From assembly GCA_964034945.1 (NCBI GenBank), contig OZ035963.1, positions 37,764,361 to 37,828,360 on the forward strand: a DNA stretch of 64,000 bases, given 5' to 3'. The DNA is from Chrysopilus asiliformis (lineage: Eukaryota > Arthropoda > Insecta > Diptera > Rhagionidae). Positions within the stretch are counted from its first letter, which is position 1, and every line of letters begins with the position of its first letter. This document shows, piece by piece, positions 1-9,140 of this stretch. The translations under genes and the position numbers were made by a program. The notes beneath the pieces were generated by a model that saw only the letters and a program-made list of their open reading frames with translations, had not been told where the DNA came from and searched no databases.

Positions 1-539
1 ATAACAATTCGTCGATTTAAATTTCGTGCAAAAGATTCGTTTGTCATTACCAGTTTTTTTGTTCTTGTTCACTGAGACTCGAAATCAATTTGCAAGTTCG
101 TGTTGTTGTAATTGCATGTAAATATCTTATCGGTTTGTGTGTTTGTACTTCATGGATTAACTCCAAGTAATTTTATTCTTCTCCACTAGAATCAATCAGC
201 TGATCGATGGACATTGGGCGATCGAAGCTAATGAAGTGGTTAGACGGCGTTCAAAAATGGAAATGAAAAACCAACTCAGTTCAGTATTCTTTCTTTTCTT
301 AGAACATTTTCTAATTAGGATTTTTACTAATTTTTGTTTATTTTATTTTCAGGGATTCCGCAAAATCATCCAGAAGCTACTGAACCGTTGAGTCAACAAA
401 ATTACCAACTTCGGGGATATCTTCATACGGACAGACATGGAACAGGACTAACATCCCAAATGGACGTAGTGTATGTTGATCAATTTCGCTGAGAAAATAT
501 TTTACTTCGAATTTTCTTTATTTTCAGGCGGCTGCAACA
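1..539 (-). repeat. 3' LTR, first 539 bp (truncated by window edge)
   Basis: Every base matches 9546-10084. Identity stops at 539/10084, where the left copy continues into internal sequence (acaccagag) and the right copy into flanking DNA (gactgtacc). Read on the minus strand the LTR starts TGTTGCAGCC, the TG expected of an LTR. The other end of this LTR is outside the window. Confidence 0.93.
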
Positions 540-671
540 ACACCAGAGATTTTAGGAAATATTGTATTGACTAAAAGATTTGGAAAAACAGCGATCTGGA
601 AAATTGAAAATTTACTAGAAAGAATTACAACGTGGTGCCGAACCCACTTACTCTTTGAGCTAGCCGGGTAA
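190..671 (+). CDS. Predicted spliced antisense gene, 3' exons (LTR into internal region)
   Basis: This is a hypothetical gene on the strand opposite gag-pol. Exons read by eye are 190-278, 353-465 (or to 468) and 528-671. Acceptors end at 189, 352 and 527, each after a pyrimidine-rich run. The first two exons add 29 and 37 open codons. The third stays open for 47 codons across the LTR edge at 539 and ends in TAA at 669-671. An ATTAAA lies at 707-712, and the pol stop on the other strand is at 739-737, so the two genes converge. Upstream exons would be in the part of this LTR outside the window; the right LTR shows them at 9151-9225 and 9314-9369. The conceptual product is about 158 residues with an RRR cluster and no domain I recognise. 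The donors after 278 (GTTCAG) and 465 (GTAGTG) are weak. A better donor (GTATGT, 471) would end the protein nine codons past the junction. Confidence 0.4.
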
Positions 672-736
672 AAATTACTGTAATGGGAAATTGAAGATTT
701 ATGGTTATTAAAGAAATTAATGCAATTTTGTTTGTA

Positions 737-3700
737 TTAAACTTTTAAGTCTTTTGCATGAAAAACGCCAATATTTCTTCCGTTTAAGTCCTCGAGCTCA
801 TACATGTTATTCCCGATTGTCTTACATACTCGACATTTGACAAATTTCGCACATAACTTTGAATTTATATTTTTAGATTTATCGCTTAAAACGAAGTTAC
901 GGCGATAAATTTCTTGTCCGGGAACGAACTTTACATGTCGAGAACGAAGATTGTACGCTGATGCACTTTTCTCATAGGCTTTATGCAATTGTTCTTTAAT
1001 TTTTTCGCGAATCAACTCCATCCTAGAATTTTTGGGTAAACAGCTAAACTCGCTGTCTTGCAAGGAATTGAGTTTTTTCGCTAAATCGTAATTAGTGCCA
1101 TGTGAAATCATATTGCATCCAAATAATGCGTAATAGGGACTCATTCCAATAGCTTGGTGTTTTGCGGTGCGGAGAGCACATTCTATTTCTGCCAAATGTT
1201 CGTCCCAGTTCTTCTGACTATTATCTTTGAGATAACATCGAATAGCAGACAAAACCGACCTATTTACTCTTTCTGATGCGTTGGATTGGGGTGCATAGTT
1301 TGCCGTTTTCATGTGTTTTACCCCATACTTGTCCAATAGAGTTTTAAATTCTTTCGCCAAGAATTGCTTGCCATTGTCAGAATGAAGAACTTGGGGGACG
1401 CCAAATTTGTTAAAGATTTCGGTTTCTAGAAATTGAATGACCAGTTTAGTGTTCGCCTGTCTCATTGGTTTAAGGAATATAAATTTTGTCAACTGATCAA
1501 GGACGATAAATATGAAACAGTTGCCCTTCTTTGACCGCGGATATGGACCCAAGAAGTCAATAAAAATTTTCTGAAAAGGACGATCGACAACTGTTTCTGC
1601 TCCCATGGGTGGTCGTAGTATTATATTCGGAGCTTTAACTTCCTTGCAAGTGCCACAACTTGAAACATAGTTCCGTACTTGAGTCACCATGTTCGGCCAA
1701 AAATAAGTTTCGCGTAGCCGAGCCAGTGTTTTTCCCACACCACCATGCGCAGCTTGCGGCGGCTCATGGGCAAGAGAAATCAAGGACTTCGTCAACTCGG
1801 ATGGAATCCAGAGTTTCCAAGAACACTCCTCCGAAACAGTATCTCCCAGGTATGGTGAGGTGCGCTTGTACACAAACCCGTCCACGACCTTCAAGTCAGG
1901 TAATCGGTCTGCGTTTTTGTTTATTGTTTCGATCAAATTGCAGTATTCATCTGACTTGAAGTTCTCGGATTCAAGGTCGACTGCAATTATGGGTTGGTCT
2001 ACACTAATGCTATCCAGCATACACCTAGATAGAGTATCCGCAACAATGTTTTGCGATCCTTTGCGGTGAACTATTTTGAAGGTGTATCCCTGGAGCTTCA
2101 AACTCCACCGAGCTAAGCGTCCGCTGAGGTCTTTCAACCCCATCAGCCATCGCAAGCTCGCATGGTCCGTGATAACTGTGAAGTCCATGCCTTCAACATA
2201 GGGGCGAAACTTGTGTATTGCGGTTACCGCTGCTAAGCACTCCTTCTCGGTGACGCTATAGTTACTTTGAGCTCGGTTCAACTTCTTAGAGATGTAAGAA
2301 ATGACTCGTTCTTGATTTTGCTCGTCTATTTGATATAAGACAGCACCGATACCAAATGAAGATGCGTCGCATTGTATGAAAAACTCTCTAGAAAAATCAG
2401 GGTGAGTCAGCACCGGGGATGTTACTAAAGCTTTCTTCAAAGCTTCGAAAGAATCTCGAGCTTCTGGCGTGAAAGAAAACTTACGAGGATGTTTAAGGGT
2501 GTCAGTGAGTGGAGCGGCTAAAGTTGCGAAGTTTTTGATGAATTTCCGGTACCAACCGGCCATTCCCAGGAAACGACGTACCTGTCGAACGGTTTTTGGT
2601 ACCGGGAACTCATCAATAGCTGCAACCTTGTCGGGGTCGGTTTTAAGTTGCCCATTGCCCACTATAAATCCTAAATATTTCAACTCTTTCATACAGAAGC
2701 GAGATTTTTTTAGATTGATCGTAAGGTTAGCTTTACGAAGGCAGTCTGCAACTTCGTCGAGAAGCTTAAGATGCGTTTCGAAGTCAGGGGCCACTATGAG
2801 AAGATCGTCAAGGTACACGAAGACGCGTTCTTTAAGCCTTGACGGAATCACTTTATCAATAAGCCGGCACATCCTTTGGGGTGCATTACACAACCCAAAG
2901 CACATGACGGAGAATTGATAAAGCGGTCGTCCTGGTACAGTGAAAGCCGTTTTAACTCTACTCTCTCTCTCCAGCGGAATTTGCCAGAAAGCGTCATTCA
3001 AGTCGATAGATGATATGAATATCGTATCTTGAAGACGGCTCATCAGGCCCTCTATATGAGGAAGTGGATACGCATCCTTCAGAGTCACAGAGTTGACTTT
3101 ACGGGAGTCGAGGCACAGCCGATTCTTACCAGGTTTTCTGATAAGAACTACTGGACTACTCCAGGCGCTGTTGCTCTCTTCAATGACTCCCAACTGAAGC
3201 ATGCGATCCACCTCCTCATACAGAAGAGCCTGTACCGCTGGAGAGACAGGGTAGTGTTTTTGTTTAACCGGGACCGCGTCTCCGGTATCTATGACGTGCT
3301 CCTCAATAGTGGTCCGTCCAAGCCCAAACTTGGTTGAGCACAAAAACTTTCCTACTACCGTCTCAAGTTGACTCTCCTGTTGAGGGGTTAACATATGTGC
3401 ATTCGCATCGATTCTGTCCGGTGAACCGATATGTAAACTACTGATTAAATGTGGCGCAATTGAAAAGATTTTCCAGAAGTCTATTCCTAAATAGAGAGAT
3501 TGTTCTAATCCTGGAACTAGATAAACATTCATGGTTTCCGTCTGAGATCTGTATGTTATAGGAACCCTAATTTTTCCAACGATTTCTAGACCTTTTCCGT
3601 CAGCCGTCTTTACACGCGAAGAAAACTTAAAGACTTTTAAGTTTAACTTGTGCACCAGATCCATACATTCATGACCAAGACACGTTATGCTAGCGCCGCT

Positions 3701-4141
3701 GTCTAGCAAACCATTTATGTCAGTATTTGCCAACTTGACTCTAGCATAAGGTCTCCAGTCACTAGATGGATCCAACAATGCGCTAGAAATGGTATTGCGT
3801 GTAGTTTTCCTAGCTAAATAACGCTGACGAGCTATTAAGGCTTTCTTGGATAGTTCGTTTTTATACAAATTCCCATACGTTTTCGAAAAATCGTTGTTAA
3901 ATATTTTCTCTCTAATTTCATTATATTCTTTCAGGCGTAAATGGTAAGGTTTTAGGGGTCTTAATTTAGGTACCACAGGTTCTTCCTTCGAACAAATGGC
4001 TGGCAAAAGATCTGTATTTTTAAGGGGAATTACAGGTAAGTGAGGCTCAGAGTCAAAGTCAGATTCTACACCGGGGTAGCGGGATCTTGACGTGACGGAC
4101 CCGGCTGAGTCACGTTCCTCTGAAAATTTTCTGGCCGACAC
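737..4141 (-). CDS. pol: Pol polyprotein: protease, reverse transcriptase, RNase H, integrase
   Basis: An uninterrupted 1134-codon frame encodes the replication enzymes of the retrotransposon. The aspartic protease has DSGAS at residues 147-151. The reverse transcriptase runs from about 285 to 510, with the first catalytic Asp in SIDLNDAF (D380) and the YLDDLL box at 443-448. RNase H shows CDAS (D592), TEKE (E632), TDHA (D659) and ADTLS (D702). Integrase has the HHCC zinc finger (H792, H799, C829, C832) and the DDE triad D862, D922, E957. The order PR-RT-RH-IN is that of Ty3/gypsy. The frame opens at a GTG just after a TAA, so it has no good start of its own and is probably made by -1 frameshifting from gag, with which it overlaps by 76 bp. 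All catalytic residues are present, and I see no internal stop or frameshift. The stop lies 65 bp from the convergent antisense stop. Confidence 0.96.
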   Translation of the reverse strand: MSARKFSEERDSAGSVTSRSRYPGVESDFDSEPHLPVIPLKNTDLLPAICSKEEPVVPKLRPLKPYHLRLKEYNEIREKIFNNDFSKTYGNLYKNELSKKALIARQRYLARKTTRNTISSALLDPSSDWRPYARVKLANTDINGLLDSGASITCLGHECMDLVHKLNLKVFKFSSRVKTADGKGLEIVGKIRVPITYRSQTETMNVYLVPGLEQSLYLGIDFWKIFSIAPHLISSLHIGSPDRIDANAHMLTPQQESQLETVVGKFLCSTKFGLGRTTIEEHVIDTGDAVPVKQKHYPVSPAVQALLYEEVDRMLQLGVIEESNSAWSSPVVLIRKPGKNRLCLDSRKVNSVTLKDAYPLPHIEGLMSRLQDTIFISSIDLNDAFWQIPLERESRVKTAFTVPGRPLYQFSVMCFGLCNAPQRMCRLIDKVIPSRLKERVFVYLDDLLIVAPDFETHLKLLDEVADCLRKANLTINLKKSRFCMKELKYLGFIVGNGQLKTDPDKVAAIDEFPVPKTVRQVRRFLGMAGWYRKFIKNFATLAAPLTDTLKHPRKFSFTPEARDSFEALKKALVTSPVLTHPDFSREFFIQCDASSFGIGAVLYQIDEQNQERVISYISKKLNRAQSNYSVTEKECLAAVTAIHKFRPYVEGMDFTVITDHASLRWLMGLKDLSGRLARWSLKLQGYTFKIVHRKGSQNIVADTLSRCMLDSISVDQPIIAVDLESENFKSDEYCNLIETINKNADRLPDLKVVDGFVYKRTSPYLGDTVSEECSWKLWIPSELTKSLISLAHEPPQAAHGGVGKTLARLRETYFWPNMVTQVRNYVSSCGTCKEVKAPNIILRPPMGAETVVDRPFQKIFIDFLGPYPRSKKGNCFIFIVLDQLTKFIFLKPMRQANTKLVIQFLETEIFNKFGVPQVLHSDNGKQFLAKEFKTLLDKYGVKHMKTANYAPQSNASERVNRSVLSAIRCYLKDNSQKNWDEHLAEIECALRTAKHQAIGMSPYYALFGCNMISHGTNYDLAKKLNSLQDSEFSCLPKNSRMELIREKIKEQLHKAYEKSASAYNLRSRHVKFVPGQEIYRRNFVLSDKSKNINSKLCAKFVKCRVCKTIGNNMYELEDLNGRNIGVFHAKDLKV

Positions 4142-5952
4142 TTAACACACATCGGGGTGGTAATATTTTCTGCTCCGCATTTATAGCAAAAGATGTTTCT
4201 TGGGACAACTGGACAATAGGTGAACAGATGACCCTTGGACTTACAGTTCCAACATATTGATTTTTCCAGGTTACTTCCTCTACCTGGCACATAATCTCGT
4301 CTCACTCCTTCCACCATAGGGTATTGTACATCCGGGTTTAGCTGCAAGTCTGGTGCGTCTATTTCGTTAATTTTCCGCCCAGGTACATTAGAAGGACGAG
4401 TTCGAGCGATATCTGGTGTGGAAAATGCGCTCTCAGTTTTCCGACAGGCATCTCGCAGAATATCAAGAGAAGGGGTGAACATAGGATAGATGTATCGGAG
4501 TAACCAAGGTTTTAGGTTCCGTTTAATAATAGTAATAAAATCGGTTTCGCTCATTGGCACTCGCATCTGATTTCTCAAACTACTTATCACGGTATAATAC
4601 ATATCAAACGTCTCATGAGACTGCTGCTGCCTTTCCATGATTTTATGCGCAATCTCATAATCAGTCCTGGTAGATTTGAATTCGCGCAACAATGCAACGC
4701 GCAAATCTGGCCAATTTGGTCGAATTTGCCGCTTTAGGTATTGCCAAAACCATTCCCTAGCTACACCTTTCAACAACAGGTGGAAATACTTTATGACGTC
4801 TGGCCAAGCTGTACCGTAACTATTTTTAAGAAATTCTACTTGAAATATAAAATCATCCACCGTATAATTTTGCGTATCTCCATCAAAACAAATACCCCAT
4901 TTGGCCAGGTCAACTCTGTGAATATGACCAGGGTAGTGGTGATGAGGATACGATGGTGGTACATTGTATTGTTGTGGTTGATTAAAGCTATCTTGAAAAT
5001 ATGGTGACGGTTGAGGGTTGTAAATATCAGGTTGCGATACAAACGGAAGGTTTGCATGCAAATATTCGGGCGGAATGGATTGAGAAACGGGTGGATTTTG
5101 AAAAGGTATTTGCTGATACGAGGGTGGGTGGATTGACGCGGTTGTTGATGGCAAAGTTAAAGTAGCTGTCACAGTGGATTGACTACTTGGTCGTAAATAT
5201 GATTGTGGTTGACTAAATGGTGGTAAACTGGCCAAACCTCTAGACACTTCTTGATTATTAATAGGGTTCTCAAAACCTACACTATTTTGTGGCCTAAGAA
5301 GTCTGGAACCATTGTTGTATCGAGATTGTGATCTTTCCGAGTCTATATTCGCAATACTGTGAAGTGATCGAGCTTGAGATTGTCTAGCTACAGCATCACT
5401 AATTTGTTGTTGGATTTCAGGACGCAGACTAGCGCTGATTTCCCTCACTAAAGAAGTTTTGGAGGCTTCTAAGGCAGATTGAATAGCTCCATCCAAACAA
5501 CTTCGCAAATCATGCAAACTAATAGTATCGTTAGGCGCTTTAGGGTTAACAATTTCAGAACGATCCTTATTATGACCATTATCTCGTCGATTACTCGGAG
5601 ATGATAATGGATCATTGCTTAGAGGTGGAGGAAATTGGTACTGTTGTGCGGATTGAGCTGCTAATGAAGCTGCTCCAGCATTGCCTAAGTCCAATCCGGA
5701 TTGTTGTGGCAGACCACTATCCGCTCCTACAGATACTTCCGGATTTAACTCTGTCTGTTGACTGACGGGATTACAATCAGGGGCCTTTGCACCTGTTGCC
5801 ATTTTTCTTTTATTACGGGGAGGTGTGAAAAACATATATTCTGATTGCCTTTTCTTGGGCTTTGTTCCTGTAGAACTTCTGGTTTGAATGTGGTAAGGAT
5901 TTTTATTTTTCTCGACTTTATTTTCTGGTAATAACTTAGGATTATTTCTCAT
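4066..5952 (-). CDS. gag: Gag structural protein with capsid-like domain and CCHC zinc knuckle
   Basis: A 628-codon frame encodes the particle-forming protein of the element. The N-terminal 340 residues are rich in Gln, Pro and Ser and low in complexity. A capsid/Retrotrans_gag-like helical region runs from about 350 to 510 (it includes KGVAREWFWQYL and the downstream LLREF). A CX2CX4HX4C knuckle lies at C567-C570-H575-C580. A second cluster, CX2C-X9-CX2C, follows at 589-605 and is unusual in spacing. The first ATG at 5952 gives the longest frame; an internal ATG at codon 51 is possible. The C-terminal 25 codons overlap pol in another frame. Gag normally coats the RNA through the knuckle and assembles cytoplasmic particles (family knowledge). 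Confidence 0.94.
   Translation of the reverse strand: MRNNPKLLPENKVEKNKNPYHIQTRSSTGTKPKKRQSEYMFFTPPRNKRKMATGAKAPDCNPVSQQTELNPEVSVGADSGLPQQSGLDLGNAGAASLAAQSAQQYQFPPPLSNDPLSSPSNRRDNGHNKDRSEIVNPKAPNDTISLHDLRSCLDGAIQSALEASKTSLVREISASLRPEIQQQISDAVARQSQARSLHSIANIDSERSQSRYNNGSRLLRPQNSVGFENPINNQEVSRGLASLPPFSQPQSYLRPSSQSTVTATLTLPSTTASIHPPSYQQIPFQNPPVSQSIPPEYLHANLPFVSQPDIYNPQPSPYFQDSFNQPQQYNVPPSYPHHHYPGHIHRVDLAKWGICFDGDTQNYTVDDFIFQVEFLKNSYGTAWPDVIKYFHLLLKGVAREWFWQYLKRQIRPNWPDLRVALLREFKSTRTDYEIAHKIMERQQQSHETFDMYYTVISSLRNQMRVPMSETDFITIIKRNLKPWLLRYIYPMFTPSLDILRDACRKTESAFSTPDIARTRPSNVPGRKINEIDAPDLQLNPDVQYPMVEGVRRDYVPGRGSNLEKSICWNCKSKGHLFTYCPVVPRNIFCYKCGAENITTPMCVKCRPENFQRNVTQPGPSRQDPATPV
4123..4129 (-). 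promoter_or_regulatory. Programmed -1 ribosomal frameshift site (gag-pol)
   Basis: In the gag frame the codons read GAA AAT TTT CAG, which places the heptamer A AAT TTT in the classic X XXY YYZ phase. Sliding back one base gives AAA TTT TCA, which is the pol frame at pol codons 5-7. The site lies in the 76-bp overlap, just after the pol frame opens at 4141. I did not model a downstream pseudoknot or stem-loop. Confidence 0.8.
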
Positions 5953-6872
5953 ACTATTACTCTACTACTATTTTCTTTCTTTATCTATAACCTTTTTATA
6001 AATTATCTATAACTTATCTATAACTTTCTAATTTCTTAAATTTTCTTTTTTTCTCAAATATCACATACATTATGTTGGTGGTGACCGCGAAACAGGAGAT
6101 TACACTGCTTGACTAATACATTGATAAGCACTGACAACATTGATTGATTCATATAGGGGAGGGGAAAAAAATGGGATTGACTCAAAAAAACTATTGTTTT
6201 ACCGACTACTAAAATCGTATTCTTTATGATAAATACTAGGTTTGCTATTTTTCAATTGGGCAAACGCGAGCACATCCTGCCATAGGCTTCATGACCCGGG
6301 ACTCCAATAGAAAAATTGCTTGTTTGTGTTGTACATAAGTACAATCACTTTTGGATGTATTATTTTTAGGCAAATAATTTATAATGGCAAACGCGAGAAT
6401 ATCCTGCAACTACTGCTTCATATCTCGGGACTCATTATAAATATGACTCATTACTTAACGTACATATGTCGATTAAGTGTTTAATTCGAAAGCAATAAAT
6501 GAAATTTTATAAGTTCGTGGCAAACGCGAGCTCATCCTGCCATATAGGCTTCATGACCCGGGACTCACGACTCAAAAAAAACATTACTACCTCAACAAAA
6601 AACATCATATCATTTTTGAAAAAGAGCTTGAAAACGAAGTTAAAATTGGCAATATAAATGAATTGAATTTAAATTTACTTTAAAATTATTAGGGGAAAAG
6701 GAAAGAAATGGGATTTCAAAAAAACTAGCAGGATTGCTAACATAAGAATGCCAGCGACCCGATACCAAAAAAAATCTAATGTTAGGGATTGGGATTAGAG
6801 GGGAAAAGCATTTGATGTCTGGGCTTTCCGTTAAGGAACACCCTGCGACAACGTTGGGTGTGACCTTGCGAT
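5953..6872 (-). other. Retrotransposon 5' leader (untranslated)
   Basis: About 920 bp separate the PBS from the gag ATG. No long ORF is present. The leader holds three related 46-48 bp repeats at 6259-6566, described separately, and is AT-rich elsewhere. Gypsy-class leaders commonly hold packaging signals and sometimes protein-binding arrays; which applies here is unknown. Confidence 0.7.
6259..6566. repeat. Three spaced 46-48 bp repeats in the leader
   Basis: Copies lie at 6259-6304, 6386-6433 and 6519-6566, with starts 127 and 133 bp apart. Each begins GGCAAACGCGAG, contains ATCCTGC and GCTTCAT in the middle, and ends CGGGACTC. They are GC-rich islands in an AT-rich leader. The first and third are near-identical; the middle one has several substitutions. 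The spacers between them are unrelated to each other. Confidence 0.85.
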
Positions 6873-7112
6873 CACGTTGGGCGCCAATTATGTAGCGACC
6901 AACTGGGGGGAAAAACCTTAGCTATCATCTGGCTTCGTCCGTACAGGACTAGGCCGAAGCTGAACGTTGGGCGCCAATTATGTAGTGTACAGGAAGGGGG
7001 TAGATTACGGTAGGAAGGGTACGGGAAGGAGTCAGCCTGCCCTACACTGGGCGTCAATAATATGGGATACAGTGGAACTTGCTGGGCCCCACATTGAACG
7101 CCAATTAGGTAG
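6849..7112 (-). repeat. Degenerate repeats of the PBS/LTR-junction motif
   Basis: The string cgttgggcgccaattatgta occurs at 6875 and again at 6965. Weaker versions lie at 7045-7065 (cactgggcgtcaataat) and 7092-7112 (cattgaacgccaattaggta), and there is a half-copy at 6851. The best PBS match and the most internal full copy is 6873-6886, so I take 6891 as the LTR edge, but 6981 is an alternative. Confidence 0.75.
6873..6886 (-). promoter_or_regulatory. Primer binding site, tRNA-Lys type
   Basis: The minus strand reads TGGCGCCCAACGTG, which matches 14 bases of the PBS complementary to the 3' end of tRNA-Lys (known for Osvaldo and for retroviruses using tRNA-Lys1,2). It is separated by four bases (6887-6890) from the presumed LTR edge at 6891. 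Confidence 0.8.
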
Positions 7113-8297
7113 GTACGGGAGGACGTGAGGTTCAGGAGGAGGACGGGGAGTTAGACAAGGGAAGGAATATCTTCAGGTTCAGAGGGGTAGACACGCTTGT
7201 TGGTATAGGCATAGCTCGCCGGATGTGGGGGGGTTCTTTCTCTGACCTGTCGATGACGTCCACTACACAATGAAATCGTGTCTACATACATAAGGGATTA
7301 ATAATCAATCAATGTAAATCAACGAATATCAGTAAAATAAATTATTGCCATGCTGAAGCAGCATGGTTCGGTTCATCTCTCAGAATCACTAGTCACCACC
7401 ACCAAATAAAAAAACTCACTGATTCATTTTATGTTTAATAACCCTTTTTAATAATATTTCATGTACCATTCTATTTCTTATTTATCTAGCGCTAATATAA
7501 ATACATTCTAATCGGTCTTAAGGTATATGATAAATAGGTTAACATGAACGAATAATAAAATCAAAGTATATCACGAAAATAAATAAATTATTATGCCATA
7601 CGGACACTATCACCACCAATGATAAAAAAAATAAATATTGGAAAAATCGTCTTTCGATTCACAGAAAAATTAAATAAATTATTGGGTACGATGCGTAGTT
7701 GGGCCCATCTAAACATGTAAAGTTAAATATATCGATTGTATTTTTCGCGCACAAAGAAAGTGGTTCAAGTTTACACTGATTTATATAAATAACTTGAATA
7801 AAAAAAATGAATAAGTTGACAAACTATTATAATAAAAAAAATTATCTATTGTTGCACAAAAAGTTTTAGGTTAAATAAAGCTATTAGGTTCCGCGTGGAT
7901 TCTGCTTCGAAGAAACTTCCCGAAATGTTAGGTTAACTGTATGGTTAACTAAATTTCCTTAGTTTTTAATGTAGATGATAATTTTTATGTTGTAGGTAAT
8001 TTCTAGATTCGTAAGTTTTATCCTTAAGTTCGTAGTGTAATTAATCTTAAGGATTTGAATAATTGTAGTCTTAAATTAGCCGGTATCAAACACGCGAACA
8101 TAATTTTATATCCTTAGATTTTAAGTAGATAATAGTTTTGATATTTAATTCGTAGATTTTTAGATTTATTCTTAAGTTCATAGATTCCTTAGCGTAATTT
8201 CTTAGATTTTAACTATATTAAAATCAATTAAACTAGTATCTAATAACTAATTGAACGAATATTAGAAATATCAAAAAAATTCTAAATTGAAAGAAAT

Positions 8298-8714
8298 ATG
8301 AAACCGGGAAAAACTGATGCCGTTATTTTAACAACCAGGTCGAAAATTCCTAAGGAATCACAAAATTTTCCACTAAATTCACAGAATACTAAATTGGAAG
8401 ATCTTACTTGTTCGATTTTTTTTTGTTTCAAAAAAAACCTTCGAAAAATGAATTTGGATTCCAATAGAGGTTTTTCCTGGCCACACGTGCACAAGTTTTC
8501 CCACACCTGGGCTGGACTTTTCCCAAGCTTTCCACTTCAGAAATTCTGTAATCCTTTTCTGGATCCCCGCTTTGATTCGCCAGATGATGCGGCCTTCACC
8601 AGTCAGAGTTATTTTTCCAGAAAACTTTTTGAAAAAAATGTGGTCCAATATGGAGGACTCGGCCCTCGAGCTAATAAGAATTGGTTTTTTTTGTTGTTAG
8701 CTAATGCTCACTGA
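8298..8714 (+). CDS. Hypothetical 138-codon ORF inside the LTR, antisense to gag-pol
   Basis: This open frame lies on the plus strand of the LTR, 437 bp upstream of the first antisense coding exon. The predicted product is basic with scattered hydrophobic segments; I see no known domain. It overlaps smaller frames on the other strand and may be open by chance. It could be a coding or leader exon of the same antisense transcript, but I could not identify a convincing donor joining it to 9141. Confidence 0.2.
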   Translation: MKPGKTDAVILTTRSKIPKESQNFPLNSQNTKLEDLTCSIFFCFKKNLRKMNLDSNRGFSWPHVHKFSHTWAGLFPSFPLQKFCNPFLDPRFDSPDDAAFTSQSYFSRKLFEKNVVQYGGLGPRANKNWFFLLLANAH

Positions 8715-9140
8715 TAATAAAATAAGATGGTTTGCTTACCCTTTCCCGGTTCAAAAAAACTTAAAGTAGCCTATTTCCTAGGACTTATTTTAAAAATGAA
8801 ACTAACATTTATTTTAACTAAACTACACAAAACTAAACTAAAAAAAGTTTAGCCCACTTAACATGGCCAACATCTGGGAGAAAAATGTCGCCGGAACCCT
8901 CAAACCTTCTCACAGATTCATCATGTAAATTACTCCCAAAAAAAATTACATGTAGTTGTAAGTTGCCCCACTATTTAGCGACATCGGTTGCAATGTAAAT
9001 TACATTGCAAATCCTTACAAGTTCATAAAAAAGTGTAGTAGAGTAATATGGCTGTAATTACTTTGCCAAAAATTGTAAGTATCAAAAGAATTTGAATCGT
9101 TTACATCAACTTTTGTTCTTAATTTCTCTCCTCATTACAG

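Noticed and set aside
633..646. TGGTGCCGAACCC on the plus strand, like a primer binding site
   Set aside because: It lies about 95 bp from the LTR edge and on the strand opposite gag-pol; the proper PBS is at 6873-6886.
1660..3337. Plus-strand ORFs inside pol (99, 69, 149 and 102 codons)
   Set aside because: Shadows of the intact pol frame, with no recognisable product.
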